35,151 nt of DNA from the NCBI GenBank assembly GCA_964523675.1, contig CAZFZT010000033.1, positions 1-35,151 of the forward strand, in the 5' to 3' direction. The position numbers and the translations under genes are program-made. This DNA comes from CAZFZT01 sp964523675. GTDB taxonomy: Bacteria > Planctomycetota > Phycisphaerae > Phycisphaerales > SM1A02. This document shows positions 1 through 7,618 of the stretch, piece by piece. The first letter of the stretch is position 1. Each line of letters begins with the position of its first letter. The notes under the pieces are model-generated. The model saw only the letters and a list, made by a program, of their open reading frames with translations, searched no databases and was not told the origin of the DNA.

Positions 1-3000
1 ACGCTTGGTCGCAAGGTACACCTTGACCATCTCGAGCACGCCTGAGGGCAATTCGTCGCCGCGCTTCATGTGCTGGAGGCGGCGTTCCTTTTCCTTCTGC
101 ACGGCCTGGATGCGCGGCCAGAACTGTCCCTGCACGGTCAACGCTTCTTCGCGCTTCTCCTTCGAGCCCTTGATCCACTTCTCATTGAAGTTTTCGATCT
201 GCTCGAGGATGACCTCGGGGATGTCCGAGGCGCCGACCTTCTGGCGCGTGTTCGGATCGACCATCTGCGTGCCGATGATGTCGTTGATCTGGCCGACCAT
301 CTGGCGGAAGAGCGCGATGGCCTTCTCGTCCATCTCCTCTTCGTAGGCGGCCATTTCGCGCTTGAGATCCTTCTTCTGCTCGTCGGTCAGGTGCATGCGG
401 CGAGAGAAGCGGCGCGTGCCGATGACGATGCCTTCGGTGCCTGCGGGCACTTCGAGCGAATCATTCTTCACGTCCTCGCCGGCCCGGCCGAAGATCGCAT
501 GCAGCAGCTTTTCTTCTGGCGTCAGTTCGCTCTTGCTCTTGGGCGAGACCTTTCCGACGAGAATATCGCCAGGGCCGACGCGAGCGCCGACGCGGATCAC
601 TCCGTTCTCATCGAGATTACGAAGCATCTTTTCCGAGACATTCGGAATATCGCGCGTGAACTCCTCACGGCCGAGCTTCGTTTCGCGGACCTCGATGTCG
701 AATGAGTCGATGTGGATTGACGTAAAGACATCGTCCTTGACCAATCGCTCGGAGATGACGATCGCGTCCTCGAAGTTGTAGCCGTCAAAGGTATTGAACG
801 CGATGAGGACATTCTTCCCGATGGCGAGTTCGCCATGATCGGTGGAAGCGCCGTCCGCGATGATCTCGCCGGCTTTGACTTTGGCGCCGAGGCGAACGAT
901 CGGTTTCTGGTTCTGGCAGGTGCGCTCGTTGAGTCCCTTGAACTTGCGCAGTTCGTACTCATCGGCGTTATCGATGATGATGCGCTCGGCATCCACGTAG
1001 GTGACGGTCCCGCCGCGCTTCGCCTTGACCGACATGCCGGAGAATTGGCCTGATTCCTTCTCCATGCCTGTGGCGACGATGGGCGGCTCGACCTTGATGA
1101 GCGGCACGGCCTGACGCTGCATGTTCGACCCCATCAGCGCGCGGTTGGCGTCGTCGTGATCGAGGAATGGAATGAGTGCGGCGGAGATGCCGACGGTCTG
1201 CTTCGGCGCGATGTCGACAAACTGCACCTCCGAGGCATCGATTTGCGCAAGCTCACCGCTGATGCGCGCGAGAACCTGACCCTTGCTGATCTTGCCGGTT
1301 TCGTCGAGCACATCGCTCGTTGCAAGGACGGCCTTCATTTCCTGGTCAGCGCGCAGATATTCAACTTCGCCGGTCGCCTTGCCCTTCTCGATCTGGCGAT
1401 AAGGGGTGAGCAGGAAGCCGTACTCGTCGATCTTGCCGTAGATCGCAAGCGACGCAATGAGGCCGATGTTCGTGCCTTCGGGAGTTTCAATCGGGCAGAT
1501 GCGGCCGTAGTGCGAGATGTGGACGTCGCGCACTTCGAAGCCGGCGCGTTTGCGATTGAGACCGCCCGGGCCGAGCGCAGACAGTCGCCGCTCGTGGACC
1601 AGCGTGGAGAGCGGGTTCGTCTGGTCGACGACCTGCGAAAGTTCGGACCGGCCGAAGAAGAACTCGATCGCGCTCGAGACTGACTTTGAGTTGACGAGAT
1701 CAGCGATCTTCGCCAGTTCATCCGGATCCTTGACGCTCATGCGTTCCTGCACCGTGCGGCGCAGTTTCAGGAAGCCCTTGCGCATTTCCTCGACCGCCAG
1801 TTCATCCAGCGTGCGAAGGCGGCGGTTACCGAGGTGGTCAATGTCATCGACATGAGCACGGTTGCGCTTCGCGCGCAGGTCGAGGATGTAGCGAACAACC
1901 GCAAGGAAATCCTCTGCACGCAGGTGCTGCTCGGTTTCGTCCGCCTGCGGATAGCTCTCGTCCGTATCAAACTTGCGATTGATGCGGAAACGGCCGACCT
2001 TGCCGAGGCGATAGCGGTTTTCATCGAAGAACTTCTCTTTGAAAAGGGCCTTGGCCTTGTCCACCTGCGGCGGGTTGCCCGGACGCAGCCGGCCGTAGAT
2101 CTTCAGCAACGCCGCCTCGTACTCCGTGACCTCTGCGAGGAAGTCAAGCCTCTCGGCGGCGAGGGTATTCAGAATGAGCGGGTCAGCCGCATTTGAGATT
2201 GCTCGGACGGATTTGATTCCCGAATCGAGGATCGTGTCGAGCGCAGACCCAATCTGCACCCCGACGCGGCAGAGCTCCTCGCCGGTCTCCTGGTCGATGA
2301 TGAGTTCAGCCGAGTAATGCTCGGGCTTGAGCTTCTCGACCTTGATGTCCTGCACGTCATAGAAGAGTTCGAGCAGCTTGTCGGTCGAGGCGTAGTTCTC
2401 ATCGAGCGATCGGAGGAAGGTCGTGGCAGCGATTTTGGTCGATTGATCGATCCGCATCGCAAGGACGTCCTTCTTGGTGACCTCGAGCTCGATCCACGAG
2501 CCGCGCTCGGGGATGATGCGGGCTGAGTGCAGCGGCCGGTCGCCGATCGACGTCACAATGCCGAAGTCCACGCCGGGCGACCGGTGGAGCTGATTGACAA
2601 TGACGCGCTCCGCGCCGTTGACGATGAACTCGCCGCCAGCCATCAAGATCGGGATTTCCCCGATGTAGATTTCTTCTTCTGGAACGTCCGCAACGCCTTC
2701 GCGCACGAGGCGCACGGCGATCTTGAACGGCATGCCGTACGTCAGCCGCAACTCGCGGCATTCGTCAGGGGTGTACCTCGGCTCCTCGAGCTTGTAATAT
2801 TGGTATTCAAGCTTCATCGTGCCGTCGTACGACTCGATGGGGAATACCTCTCGCAGGAGCGATTCGAGGCCGATTTCGGGATCACGCTTTTCGTGATGCT
2901 TGTCGAGTTGGAGGAAGCGGTCATAAGCGTCCCGCTGCACCTGAGTCAAGTCAGGCACGGGGATCGCATCGCCGCGCTTGGAGAAGTCGCGAACCTTCGC

Positions 3001-3009
3001 GTATGCCAT
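1..3009 (-). CDS. rpoB: DNA-directed RNA polymerase beta subunit, 3' end cut by window edge
   Basis: This is the core RNA polymerase beta subunit. The reading frame is open from an ATG at 3009 to the window edge, giving 1003 codons; the last visible residues are VYLATKR, just before the conserved KMAGRHGNKG region, which lies outside. The N-terminus, MAYAKVRDFSKRGD, and the first third match the protrusion and lobe domains. The rifampicin-binding cluster is at about residues 457-481 (LSQVVDQTNPLSTLVHERR...SALGPGG), followed by RAGFEVRDVHISHYGRICP and ETPEGTNIGL. The start is supported by AGAGGT at 3016-3021, six bases upstream. The gene is not preceded by rplJ/rplL: a HAD gene on the opposite strand lies upstream instead. 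Residues equivalent to E. coli D516, H526 and S531 are unchanged (D462, H472, S477), so the target looks rifampicin-sensitive. Identity is certain from the motifs; the C-terminus cannot be judged. Confidence 0.97.
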   Translation of the reverse strand, partial: MAYAKVRDFSKRGDAIPVPDLTQVQRDAYDRFLQLDKHHEKRDPEIGLESLLREVFPIESYDGTMKLEYQYYKLEEPRYTPDECRELRLTYGMPFKIAVRLVREGVADVPEEEIYIGEIPILMAGGEFIVNGAERVIVNQLHRSPGVDFGIVTSIGDRPLHSARIIPERGSWIELEVTKKDVLAMRIDQSTKIAATTFLRSLDENYASTDKLLELFYDVQDIKVEKLKPEHYSAELIIDQETGEELCRVGVQIGSALDTILDSGIKSVRAISNAADPLILNTLAAERLDFLAEVTEYEAALLKIYGRLRPGNPPQVDKAKALFKEKFFDENRYRLGKVGRFRINRKFDTDESYPQADETEQHLRAEDFLAVVRYILDLRAKRNRAHVDDIDHLGNRRLRTLDELAVEEMRKGFLKLRRTVQERMSVKDPDELAKIADLVNSKSVSSAIEFFFGRSELSQVVDQTNPLSTLVHERRLSALGPGGLNRKRAGFEVRDVHISHYGRICPIETPEGTNIGLIASLAIYGKIDEYGFLLTPYRQIEKGKATGEVEYLRADQEMKAVLATSDVLDETGKISKGQVLARISGELAQIDASEVQFVDIAPKQTVGISAALIPFLDHDDANRALMGSNMQRQAVPLIKVEPPIVATGMEKESGQFSGMSVKAKRGGTVTYVDAERIIIDNADEYELRKFKGLNERTCQNQKPIVRLGAKVKAGEIIADGASTDHGELAIGKNVLIAFNTFDGYNFEDAIVISERLVKDDVFTSIHIDSFDIEVRETKLGREEFTRDIPNVSEKMLRNLDENGVIRVGARVGPGDILVGKVSPKSKSELTPEEKLLHAIFGRAGEDVKNDSLEVPAGTEGIVIGTRRFSRRMHLTDEQKKDLKREMAAYEEEMDEKAIALFRQMVGQINDIIGTQMVDPNTRQKVGASDIPEVILEQIENFNEKWIKGSKEKREEALTVQGQFWPRIQAVQKEKERRLQHMKRGDELPSGVLEMVKVYLATKR

Positions 3010-3027
3010 CAAAATACCTCTATTGGC

Positions 3028-3046
3028 CGGCACGGAAAGCGTGCCG
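3028..3046 (-). promoter_or_regulatory. Hairpin in rpoB leader
   Basis: A perfect 7-bp inverted repeat, CGGCACG/CGTGCCG, with a 5-base loop lies about 18 bases upstream of the rpoB ATG and 6 bases upstream of its ribosome binding site. It has no T-run, so it is not an obvious terminator. It could affect translation initiation or mRNA stability. Its function is inferred from position only. Confidence 0.4.
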
Positions 3047-3139
3047 CTTCATCGGGGTTACGGTTCGTGGCGTCATACGAACACAGTGGGATGTCGATTA
3101 GGGAGAAGGCCAAGCCGCTGGGAGAATGCCGAGTCGTCC

Positions 3140-3168
3140 ATCCTACCACGTCCCAGCCGATCGAGCAA
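3140..3168 (-). promoter_or_regulatory. Candidate rpoB promoter with A/T-rich upstream element
   Basis: On the minus strand TTGCTC (3163-3168) and TAGGAT (3140-3145) are separated by exactly 17 bases. An A/T-rich block at 3181-3215, unusual in this GC-rich sequence, lies just upstream, where an UP element would be. The implied start near 3133 leaves a leader of about 125 bases before the rpoB ATG. The -35 box is poor (3/6) and the -10 box moderate (4/6), so the call rests mainly on spacing and position. Confidence 0.4.
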
Positions 3169-3297
3169 CGGGGTGAGTGGAGAAAATCGGTAAAAATATT
3201 CAAGAATTTTCGAAACTGGCACGGGACCGAACAAATGGCGATCACGCAGGCCCATGCCGAACGTGCTCAAACCGCCGGGAAATGATGGGGCCGCCAT

Positions 3298-3339
3298 CGT
3301 GAAGCCGTCAGCGTGAAGCCGCCAGCGTGAAGCCGCTAT
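3298..3339. repeat. Three tandem 14-bp repeats
   Basis: Three adjacent 14-base units read CGTGAAGCCGTCAG, CGTGAAGCCGCCAG and CGTGAAGCCGCTAT. They lie between the divergent rpoB and HAD genes, 45 bases before the HAD start. The spacer from 3010 to 3383 otherwise holds only the rpoB promoter and leader; no gene is seen there. The repeats could be binding sites or simple slippage products. Confidence 0.7.
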
Positions 3340-3383
3340 CGGGGCCATCGGGGCTTCAGGCGATTCCGCGATACTATCCGCCC

Positions 3384-4127
3384 ATGCTCATTCTCTTCGA
3401 CATCGACGGCACCCTCATCACCTCGCGCGCGGCGATCGACGACGGCGGGTCGTGCGATGGTGTCGGTGCGGTCTCCATGGTCGAGGCCGGACGAAACCTT
3501 TATGGATCGGCGTTCACGCTCGAAGGCATCGAGATCGCAGGTCGGCTGGATTTGCTCATTTGGCGGGATGCTGTGCGACAGGCGGGAGTCGTCATCGATG
3601 ACGCGAATGTGGAAGCTGAGCATCAACGCTTCCGGGATGCATATGGCCGGGCGCTCGAGAGCCGGCTGGTCCAGGGTGCGCGTGTCCGAGCGCTTCCTGG
3701 TGCCCTTGAACTGGTCGATCGGCTTGCTGGAGTCGGGTCGGTCACACTCGGCCTGCTCACGGGGAACTATCCCGAGACCGGCCGGCTGAAGATAGAAGCT
3801 GCGGGGTTCGATGCAACGCGGTTCGTCGTGGGCGCGTGGGGCTGCGATGGCGAGAGTCGCCGCCACCTGCCACCGGTCGCCATGCGCGCTCATGCCGAGT
3901 TGTGCGGCGCTCAGATCGAGTGCGAACGTGTTGTCATTATCGGCGACACACCTCATGACATCGACTGCGCCCGCGCACACGGCTGCCGATCCCTCGGTGT
4001 GGCCACAGGTAAGTTCACACTTGGGGAACTGCTCGATTGCGGAGCGGATCATGCGGTCGCCGATCTCTCGCAAACCGGCGCGGTGATGGAGTGGCTGCTG
4101 AATTGTTCGGTCGGCGCATGTGACTGA
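3384..4127 (+). CDS. HAD-superfamily phosphatase, phosphoglycolate phosphatase-like
   Basis: A 247-residue hydrolase of the haloacid dehalogenase superfamily, expected to remove phosphate from a small metabolite in the cytosol. Motif I is at the very N-terminus, LILFDIDGTLIT, with nucleophile D6 and general acid D8. Motif II is the Thr of GLLTGN. The motif III lysine is probably in GRLKIEAAGF, and motif IV is IIGDTPHDIDCARAHG. The residues between motif I and motif II fit a helical cap. The ATG at 3384 is chosen because motif I should begin within a few residues of the start; an in-frame GTG at 3327 lies inside the tandem repeats and is less likely. No clear ribosome binding site is visible. 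The closest known class is Gph/PGP-like, but the substrate cannot be read from sequence. The DUF418 gene follows after 35 bases. Confidence 0.85.
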   Translation: MLILFDIDGTLITSRAAIDDGGSCDGVGAVSMVEAGRNLYGSAFTLEGIEIAGRLDLLIWRDAVRQAGVVIDDANVEAEHQRFRDAYGRALESRLVQGARVRALPGALELVDRLAGVGSVTLGLLTGNYPETGRLKIEAAGFDATRFVVGAWGCDGESRRHLPPVAMRAHAELCGAQIECERVVIIGDTPHDIDCARAHGCRSLGVATGKFTLGELLDCGADHAVADLSQTGAVMEWLLNCSVGACD

Positions 4128-4148
4128 ACGTGCTCGCACCTGCGGTTC

Positions 4149-4155
4149 AAAGGAG
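4149..4155 (+). promoter_or_regulatory. Ribosome binding site deciding the DUF418 start
   Basis: AAAGGAG lies 7 bases before a GTG at 4163. This favours 4163 over the upstream in-frame GTG at 4130, which has no comparable site and sits only 3 bases past the previous stop. Confidence 0.6.
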
Positions 4156-4162
4156 ATTCGAA

Positions 4163-5566
4163 GTGGAAGTGGAACAAGGGGAACATGGACAGCAGCAAAC
4201 GCCGCCGACACAGCGCGTGATCATCGCTTCCGGTGAACTCGAACCGGTGCAACAGCACGAGCGACTCACCGTGATCGATGCTCTGCGCGGCTTTGCGATC
4301 TTCGGCATCTTCACCGTGAACATCACCTTCTTCGCGGAGCCGCTCCTTGAAGGTCTCAACCACGGGAATCTCGCCGAGGCGGCGGCGCATGAGCTATGGG
4401 CGTGGATGGCGATGCGGGTGTTCTCAGAGTACAAGTTCGTCTCGCTGTTCTCACTGCTCTTCGGCATCGGTCTGGTGATCCAGATGAACCGGGCCAAACA
4501 GCGGGGGGCGAACTTCGCACCGGTCTTTATGCGGCGACTGCTGGTGCTCGCGGGATTCGGCATCATTCATGGCTTGCTGGTCTGGTATGGCGATGTGCTG
4601 CTGATGTATGCAGCGGCCGGCTTCATCCTGCTCGCCATGCGCGAAATGTCGCCACGTGCGTTGCTCTTTTCAGCCATCGGATTCTTTCTCGCTGGCTGGT
4701 TCATCCTCAGCACATGTGTTGCCGCAGGCATGCTCAAATCTGCGTCACAAAGTGCCGGCAGTTCTTCACCGGAGGCCGTCACTGAAAAGAGCGGCGATGC
4801 CGGTCTGGCGGCAATCGACTCCGGGGCCGGTGCGGAGAGCGTCGACGACCGGTGGGATCGATGGTGGGAGGCGATCGCATCGTCGAATTTCAACGTGGAA
4901 GGACCGGAGTTCGCGCGTGCTGAAACCATCGCCTATAAGGAAGGCCCGTTTCTTGCGGCGTTTATCATGCGCTCGCTGACATACGCCATGGGAGTGGTCT
5001 TTTCCTTTGTCCTGGGCGGGTTCGGCCTGCGCATTCTTGCGATGTTTCTTCTCGGTGCGGCGTTGATGAAGTGGAACTTCTTCGATGCTTCTCGACGCGT
5101 CTGGCATGTTCGACTGTTCGCGGCCGGCTTTGCGATCGGCTTGCCGCTCGAAGCCCTGATGGCGGCTGCGTACTGGAGCAGCGGATTCGACATGAACTGG
5201 ATGACCCTTGGCTCGGAGTCGTTGCACTATCTTGGGAGCGCTGCGCTTTTTCTCGGGTATGTAGGTGGCATGACGCTGCTCGCTTCCAGCCATGCAGCCG
5301 GGTTCATCACGAAAGCGCTTGCCGCCGTCGGCCGTATGGCCTTGACGAACTATCTTGCGCAGTCCGTCATTGCAACGTTCATCATGTACTGGTGGGGCCT
5401 TGGCCTTTTCGGCGAGTTTGACCGAGCGCAGCAGCTGCTTCTGGTGGTTTGCATTTTTCTTGGCCAGATCGCTCTGAGCGTTGTGTGGCTCCGATACTTC
5501 CGCTTCGGGCCGATGGAGTGGCTGTGGCGCAGTCTGACCTATGGGAAACTGCAGTCATTCCGGTGA
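4163..5566 (+). CDS. DUF418 (YeiB-like) multi-pass membrane protein
   Basis: A 467-residue inner-membrane protein. After a short hydrophilic Gln-rich head comes the family opening RLTVIDALRGFAIFGI, followed by many hydrophobic segments. The C-terminal DUF418 domain (about residues 300-467) carries the hallmark GRMALTNYLAQS and GPMEWLWRSLTYGK. A hydrophilic insertion of about 70 residues, rich in Ser, Glu and Asp (SAGSSSPEAVTEKSG onward), interrupts the membrane segments near the middle. The family is widespread, and members are often suggested to be transporters or acyltransferase-like, but no activity is established that could be assigned here. The gene lies between the HAD gene and the phosphoribosyltransferase and could share a transcript with the HAD gene. 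The GTG start at 4163 is chosen for its ribosome binding site. Confidence 0.88.
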   Translation: MEVEQGEHGQQQTPPTQRVIIASGELEPVQQHERLTVIDALRGFAIFGIFTVNITFFAEPLLEGLNHGNLAEAAAHELWAWMAMRVFSEYKFVSLFSLLFGIGLVIQMNRAKQRGANFAPVFMRRLLVLAGFGIIHGLLVWYGDVLLMYAAAGFILLAMREMSPRALLFSAIGFFLAGWFILSTCVAAGMLKSASQSAGSSSPEAVTEKSGDAGLAAIDSGAGAESVDDRWDRWWEAIASSNFNVEGPEFARAETIAYKEGPFLAAFIMRSLTYAMGVVFSFVLGGFGLRILAMFLLGAALMKWNFFDASRRVWHVRLFAAGFAIGLPLEALMAAAYWSSGFDMNWMTLGSESLHYLGSAALFLGYVGGMTLLASSHAAGFITKALAAVGRMALTNYLAQSVIATFIMYWWGLGLFGEFDRAQQLLLVVCIFLGQIALSVVWLRYFRFGPMEWLWRSLTYGKLQSFR

Positions 5567-5609
5567 ACACTCTTCTGTCGTCGCAGATGAGCTTGTGAAG
5601 CGATGCGTC

Positions 5610-5630
5610 GGCCACGACAAAGCCGTGGCC
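5610..5630 (+). terminator. Hairpin after DUF418 gene
   Basis: A perfect 7-bp stem, GGCCACG/CGTGGCC, with a 7-base loop lies 43 bases after the DUF418 stop and 25 bases before the phosphoribosyltransferase start. There is no U-tract after it, so it is at best a weak or factor-dependent terminator. Confidence 0.4.
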
Positions 5631-5655
5631 TACAAGGCACGCGTACGATTACATC

Positions 5656-6321
5656 ATGTTGGGCGCGGCTCGCATGTTTCGCAATCGTCAAGACGCGGGG
5701 CGGCAACTTGCCGCCCGCATCACTGAGGAACTGGATGTGCACGATCCGGTGGTGCTGGGGATCCCGCGAGGCGGCGTGATCCTGGCGGACGTCATCGCGC
5801 GGCTGCTCGGCGCTGAAACCGACGTGGTCCTCGCCCGGAAACTGCCGGCGCCGTATCAACCGGAACTGGCCATCGGTGCGGTGGCGGAGTCAGGCGATGT
5901 GTACATCACCCCGGAAGGCCGCAGCGTACCGGGCGTTACCGATGAACACATCGAGCATGAACGCAAGCGGCAACTGGCGGAGATCGAACGGCGTCGTGAG
6001 ATGGTTCGGCGGATCAAGCCGCCCGCGGACCTCGCAAAGCGCACGGTCATTGTGACCGACGATGGGATCGCCACCGGCTCGACCATGATTGCCGGCCTCC
6101 AAAGCGCGCGGCTTTCTGCACCCGCCGAGCTGATTTGCGCGGTTCCGGTCGCCTCGCCTGATTCAGCCGCACTCAGCAAGGCGCATTGCGACCGGCTCAT
6201 CTGCTTGCATGCACCGGCCGGTTTTTTCGCGATCAGCCAGTTCTACGACGAGTTCGAACAGGTCAGCGACGAGCAGATGCTTGATGTGCTCGCTGCGGCA
6301 GCCCGCCGCGCAGTTGGTTGA
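5656..6321 (+). CDS. Phosphoribosyltransferase family protein
   Basis: A 221-residue protein of the type I phosphoribosyltransferase fold. The PRPP-binding loop is clear at residues 131-143 (VIVTDDGIATGST, with paired Asp and the TGST phosphate loop). Upstream, LGIPRGGV (34-41) and the ARKL segment (60-63) match the orphan group often annotated as putative phosphoribosyl transferase, in which the domain is interrupted by an Arg/Glu-rich helical insert (here about residues 98-122). The substrate base is unknown; members are not clearly purine, pyrimidine or amidotransferase enzymes. The ATG at 5656 is the first in frame, and a second ATG at 5674 (MFRNRQDAGR) is equally possible because neither has a strong ribosome binding site. 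The next gene begins after a 156-base spacer containing a promoter, so this gene probably ends its own unit. Confidence 0.87.
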   Translation: MLGAARMFRNRQDAGRQLAARITEELDVHDPVVLGIPRGGVILADVIARLLGAETDVVLARKLPAPYQPELAIGAVAESGDVYITPEGRSVPGVTDEHIEHERKRQLAEIERRREMVRRIKPPADLAKRTVIVTDDGIATGSTMIAGLQSARLSAPAELICAVPVASPDSAALSKAHCDRLICLHAPAGFFAISQFYDEFEQVSDEQMLDVLAAAARRAVG

Positions 6322-6385
6322 GTTGGGTCCGCTCGCCTCCTCAAAAAGCGGCCGTTGTAGGGTGGCTTTCTGAAAAGAACGGACG

Positions 6386-6415
6386 TTCAGAGTCCAGCGG
6401 GCATACCGTTATAGT
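6386..6415 (+). promoter_or_regulatory. Candidate promoter of the seven-gene envelope cluster
   Basis: TTCAGA (6386-6391) and TATAGT (6410-6415) are separated by 18 bases, matching sigma-70 boxes at 4/6 and 5/6. The predicted start near 6422 leaves a leader of about 55 bases before the DUF58 gene. The position between two same-strand genes fits a new transcription unit. Confidence 0.5.
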
Positions 6416-6477
6416 GCGCCGAAATTGCGACCTTCCGCCATCCTTCCGGTCGAACCGGGAGAAGCCAGGAACTGCTG

Positions 6478-7533
6478 ATGTCTGACCCCGGAAACCCCGG
6501 CATCCCCGGAACCGCAACTTCCACCAACGCCCGCCCAAGTGCAGGGGCTGCGGCCGCACCCCCCGCCTCGGCAGCGGCTCGTGCGGAGAACTATCTTGCG
6601 CCGGAGACCCTCGGCCAACTTGCGCCTTTCGAGCTGCGTGCGAAAATGATCGTCGAGGGTGTGATGTCCGGCATGCATCGCTCGCCCTATCAAGGGATGG
6701 CGGTCGAGTTTGCCCAGCACCGACAGTACGTCGCAGGAGACGACCTCAAGCACCTTGACTGGAAGGTGTTCGGCCGATCCGACAAACTCTATTTGAAGCA
6801 GTACCAGCAGGAAACAAACCTTGATGTCGTGCTGCTTGTGGACGGCTCATCGTCGATGAACTTCGGCACGCTGCCGGTCAAGCGCGACTGGGGCGGCACC
6901 AGAGCGAGCGTAACAACGCACCGCTGGACCAAATTCGATCATGCCACCGCCATCGCCGCCGCGCTTGCGTATGTGTGTCTGCATCAACAGGACCGTGTGG
7001 GACTGTCTGTCTTCGCAGAGGAAGTGCGGTCGCTCCTGCGCAGGTCGAGCGCTCGGTCACAATGGCGGCAGGTGGTTGGCGCGCTCTCGGTCGAGACCGT
7101 CGAAGCAAAGACCAATCTGGCGAAAGTGACGGATCAGATTCTCGGCAAGATCACAAACCGCGCGCTCTTCGTCATTATCTCCGACTTCTTCGACGATCCC
7201 GAATCCATCCGCACTGCTCTTGCTCGCTTTCGTCACAAGAGGCACGATGTGATCCTGCTCCAGACGCTTGATCGACAGGAGATCGAGTTCGACCTCTCGC
7301 AACCGGCGCCGTTTGAAGGGATGGAAGATGAAGGGCGGGTGCGCATCGATCCGCGAGCGATTCGAGACGCCTATCTCGAATCGATCACACGCCACAACGA
7401 GTTCCTGTCGCGCACCGCGCTGTCATTCAACTTTGATTATCAACTGCTCAAGACGCACGAATCGGTCGGCCCGACGCTCGCCTATCTGCTGGCCCGCCGC
7501 CACGCCCAATTATCCCGCAGCAAATACGGATGA
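6478..7533 (+). CDS. DUF58 protein with VWA-like fold
   Basis: A 351-residue soluble DUF58 protein. The first 40 residues are a Pro/Ala/Gly-rich low-complexity tail. The DUF58 signature RQYVAGDDLKHLDWKVFGRS is at residues 83-101, and a von Willebrand A metal site of the DxSxS type is at 122-126 (DGSSS). A further strand, ALFVIISDFFDD, matches the VWA core. Unlike long DUF58 proteins it has no N-terminal membrane pair. In other bacteria these proteins sit next to a MoxR AAA+ ATPase and VWA membrane proteins (Bat/CoxD-type loci); here the downstream VWA proteins are present but no MoxR gene is in the window. The ATG at 6478 is preceded by AGGA about 8 bases upstream. It is the first gene of the cluster and is followed by the BatA-type gene after 85 bases. 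Confidence 0.92.
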   Translation: MSDPGNPGIPGTATSTNARPSAGAAAAPPASAAARAENYLAPETLGQLAPFELRAKMIVEGVMSGMHRSPYQGMAVEFAQHRQYVAGDDLKHLDWKVFGRSDKLYLKQYQQETNLDVVLLVDGSSSMNFGTLPVKRDWGGTRASVTTHRWTKFDHATAIAAALAYVCLHQQDRVGLSVFAEEVRSLLRRSSARSQWRQVVGALSVETVEAKTNLAKVTDQILGKITNRALFVIISDFFDDPESIRTALARFRHKRHDVILLQTLDRQEIEFDLSQPAPFEGMEDEGRVRIDPRAIRDAYLESITRHNEFLSRTALSFNFDYQLLKTHESVGPTLAYLLARRHAQLSRSKYG

Positions 7534-7618
7534 CAAACGCACAAACGTTCAGACATCCAGTCATCGGAATGCGCAGCCGCGTGCGGCTTAACATGGTCCT
7601 TGCGATGGAGGGGATCAA

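Noticed and set aside
70..2526. Several long plus-strand reading frames across the first 3 kb
   Set aside because: They mirror the rpoB frame on the minus strand in GC-rich sequence and show no domain or start signal. The minus-strand frame carries all RpoB motifs without a stop.
3217..3222. TGGCAC, resembling half of a sigma-54 promoter
   Set aside because: The second half (TTGC at the right spacing) is absent, and the site points away from rpoB, toward HAD with no suitable distance.
3336..4211. Minus-strand frame of 291 codons over the HAD gene
   Set aside because: The plus-strand frame has the full set of HAD motifs; the minus frame has none and is a shadow of GC-rich codon use.
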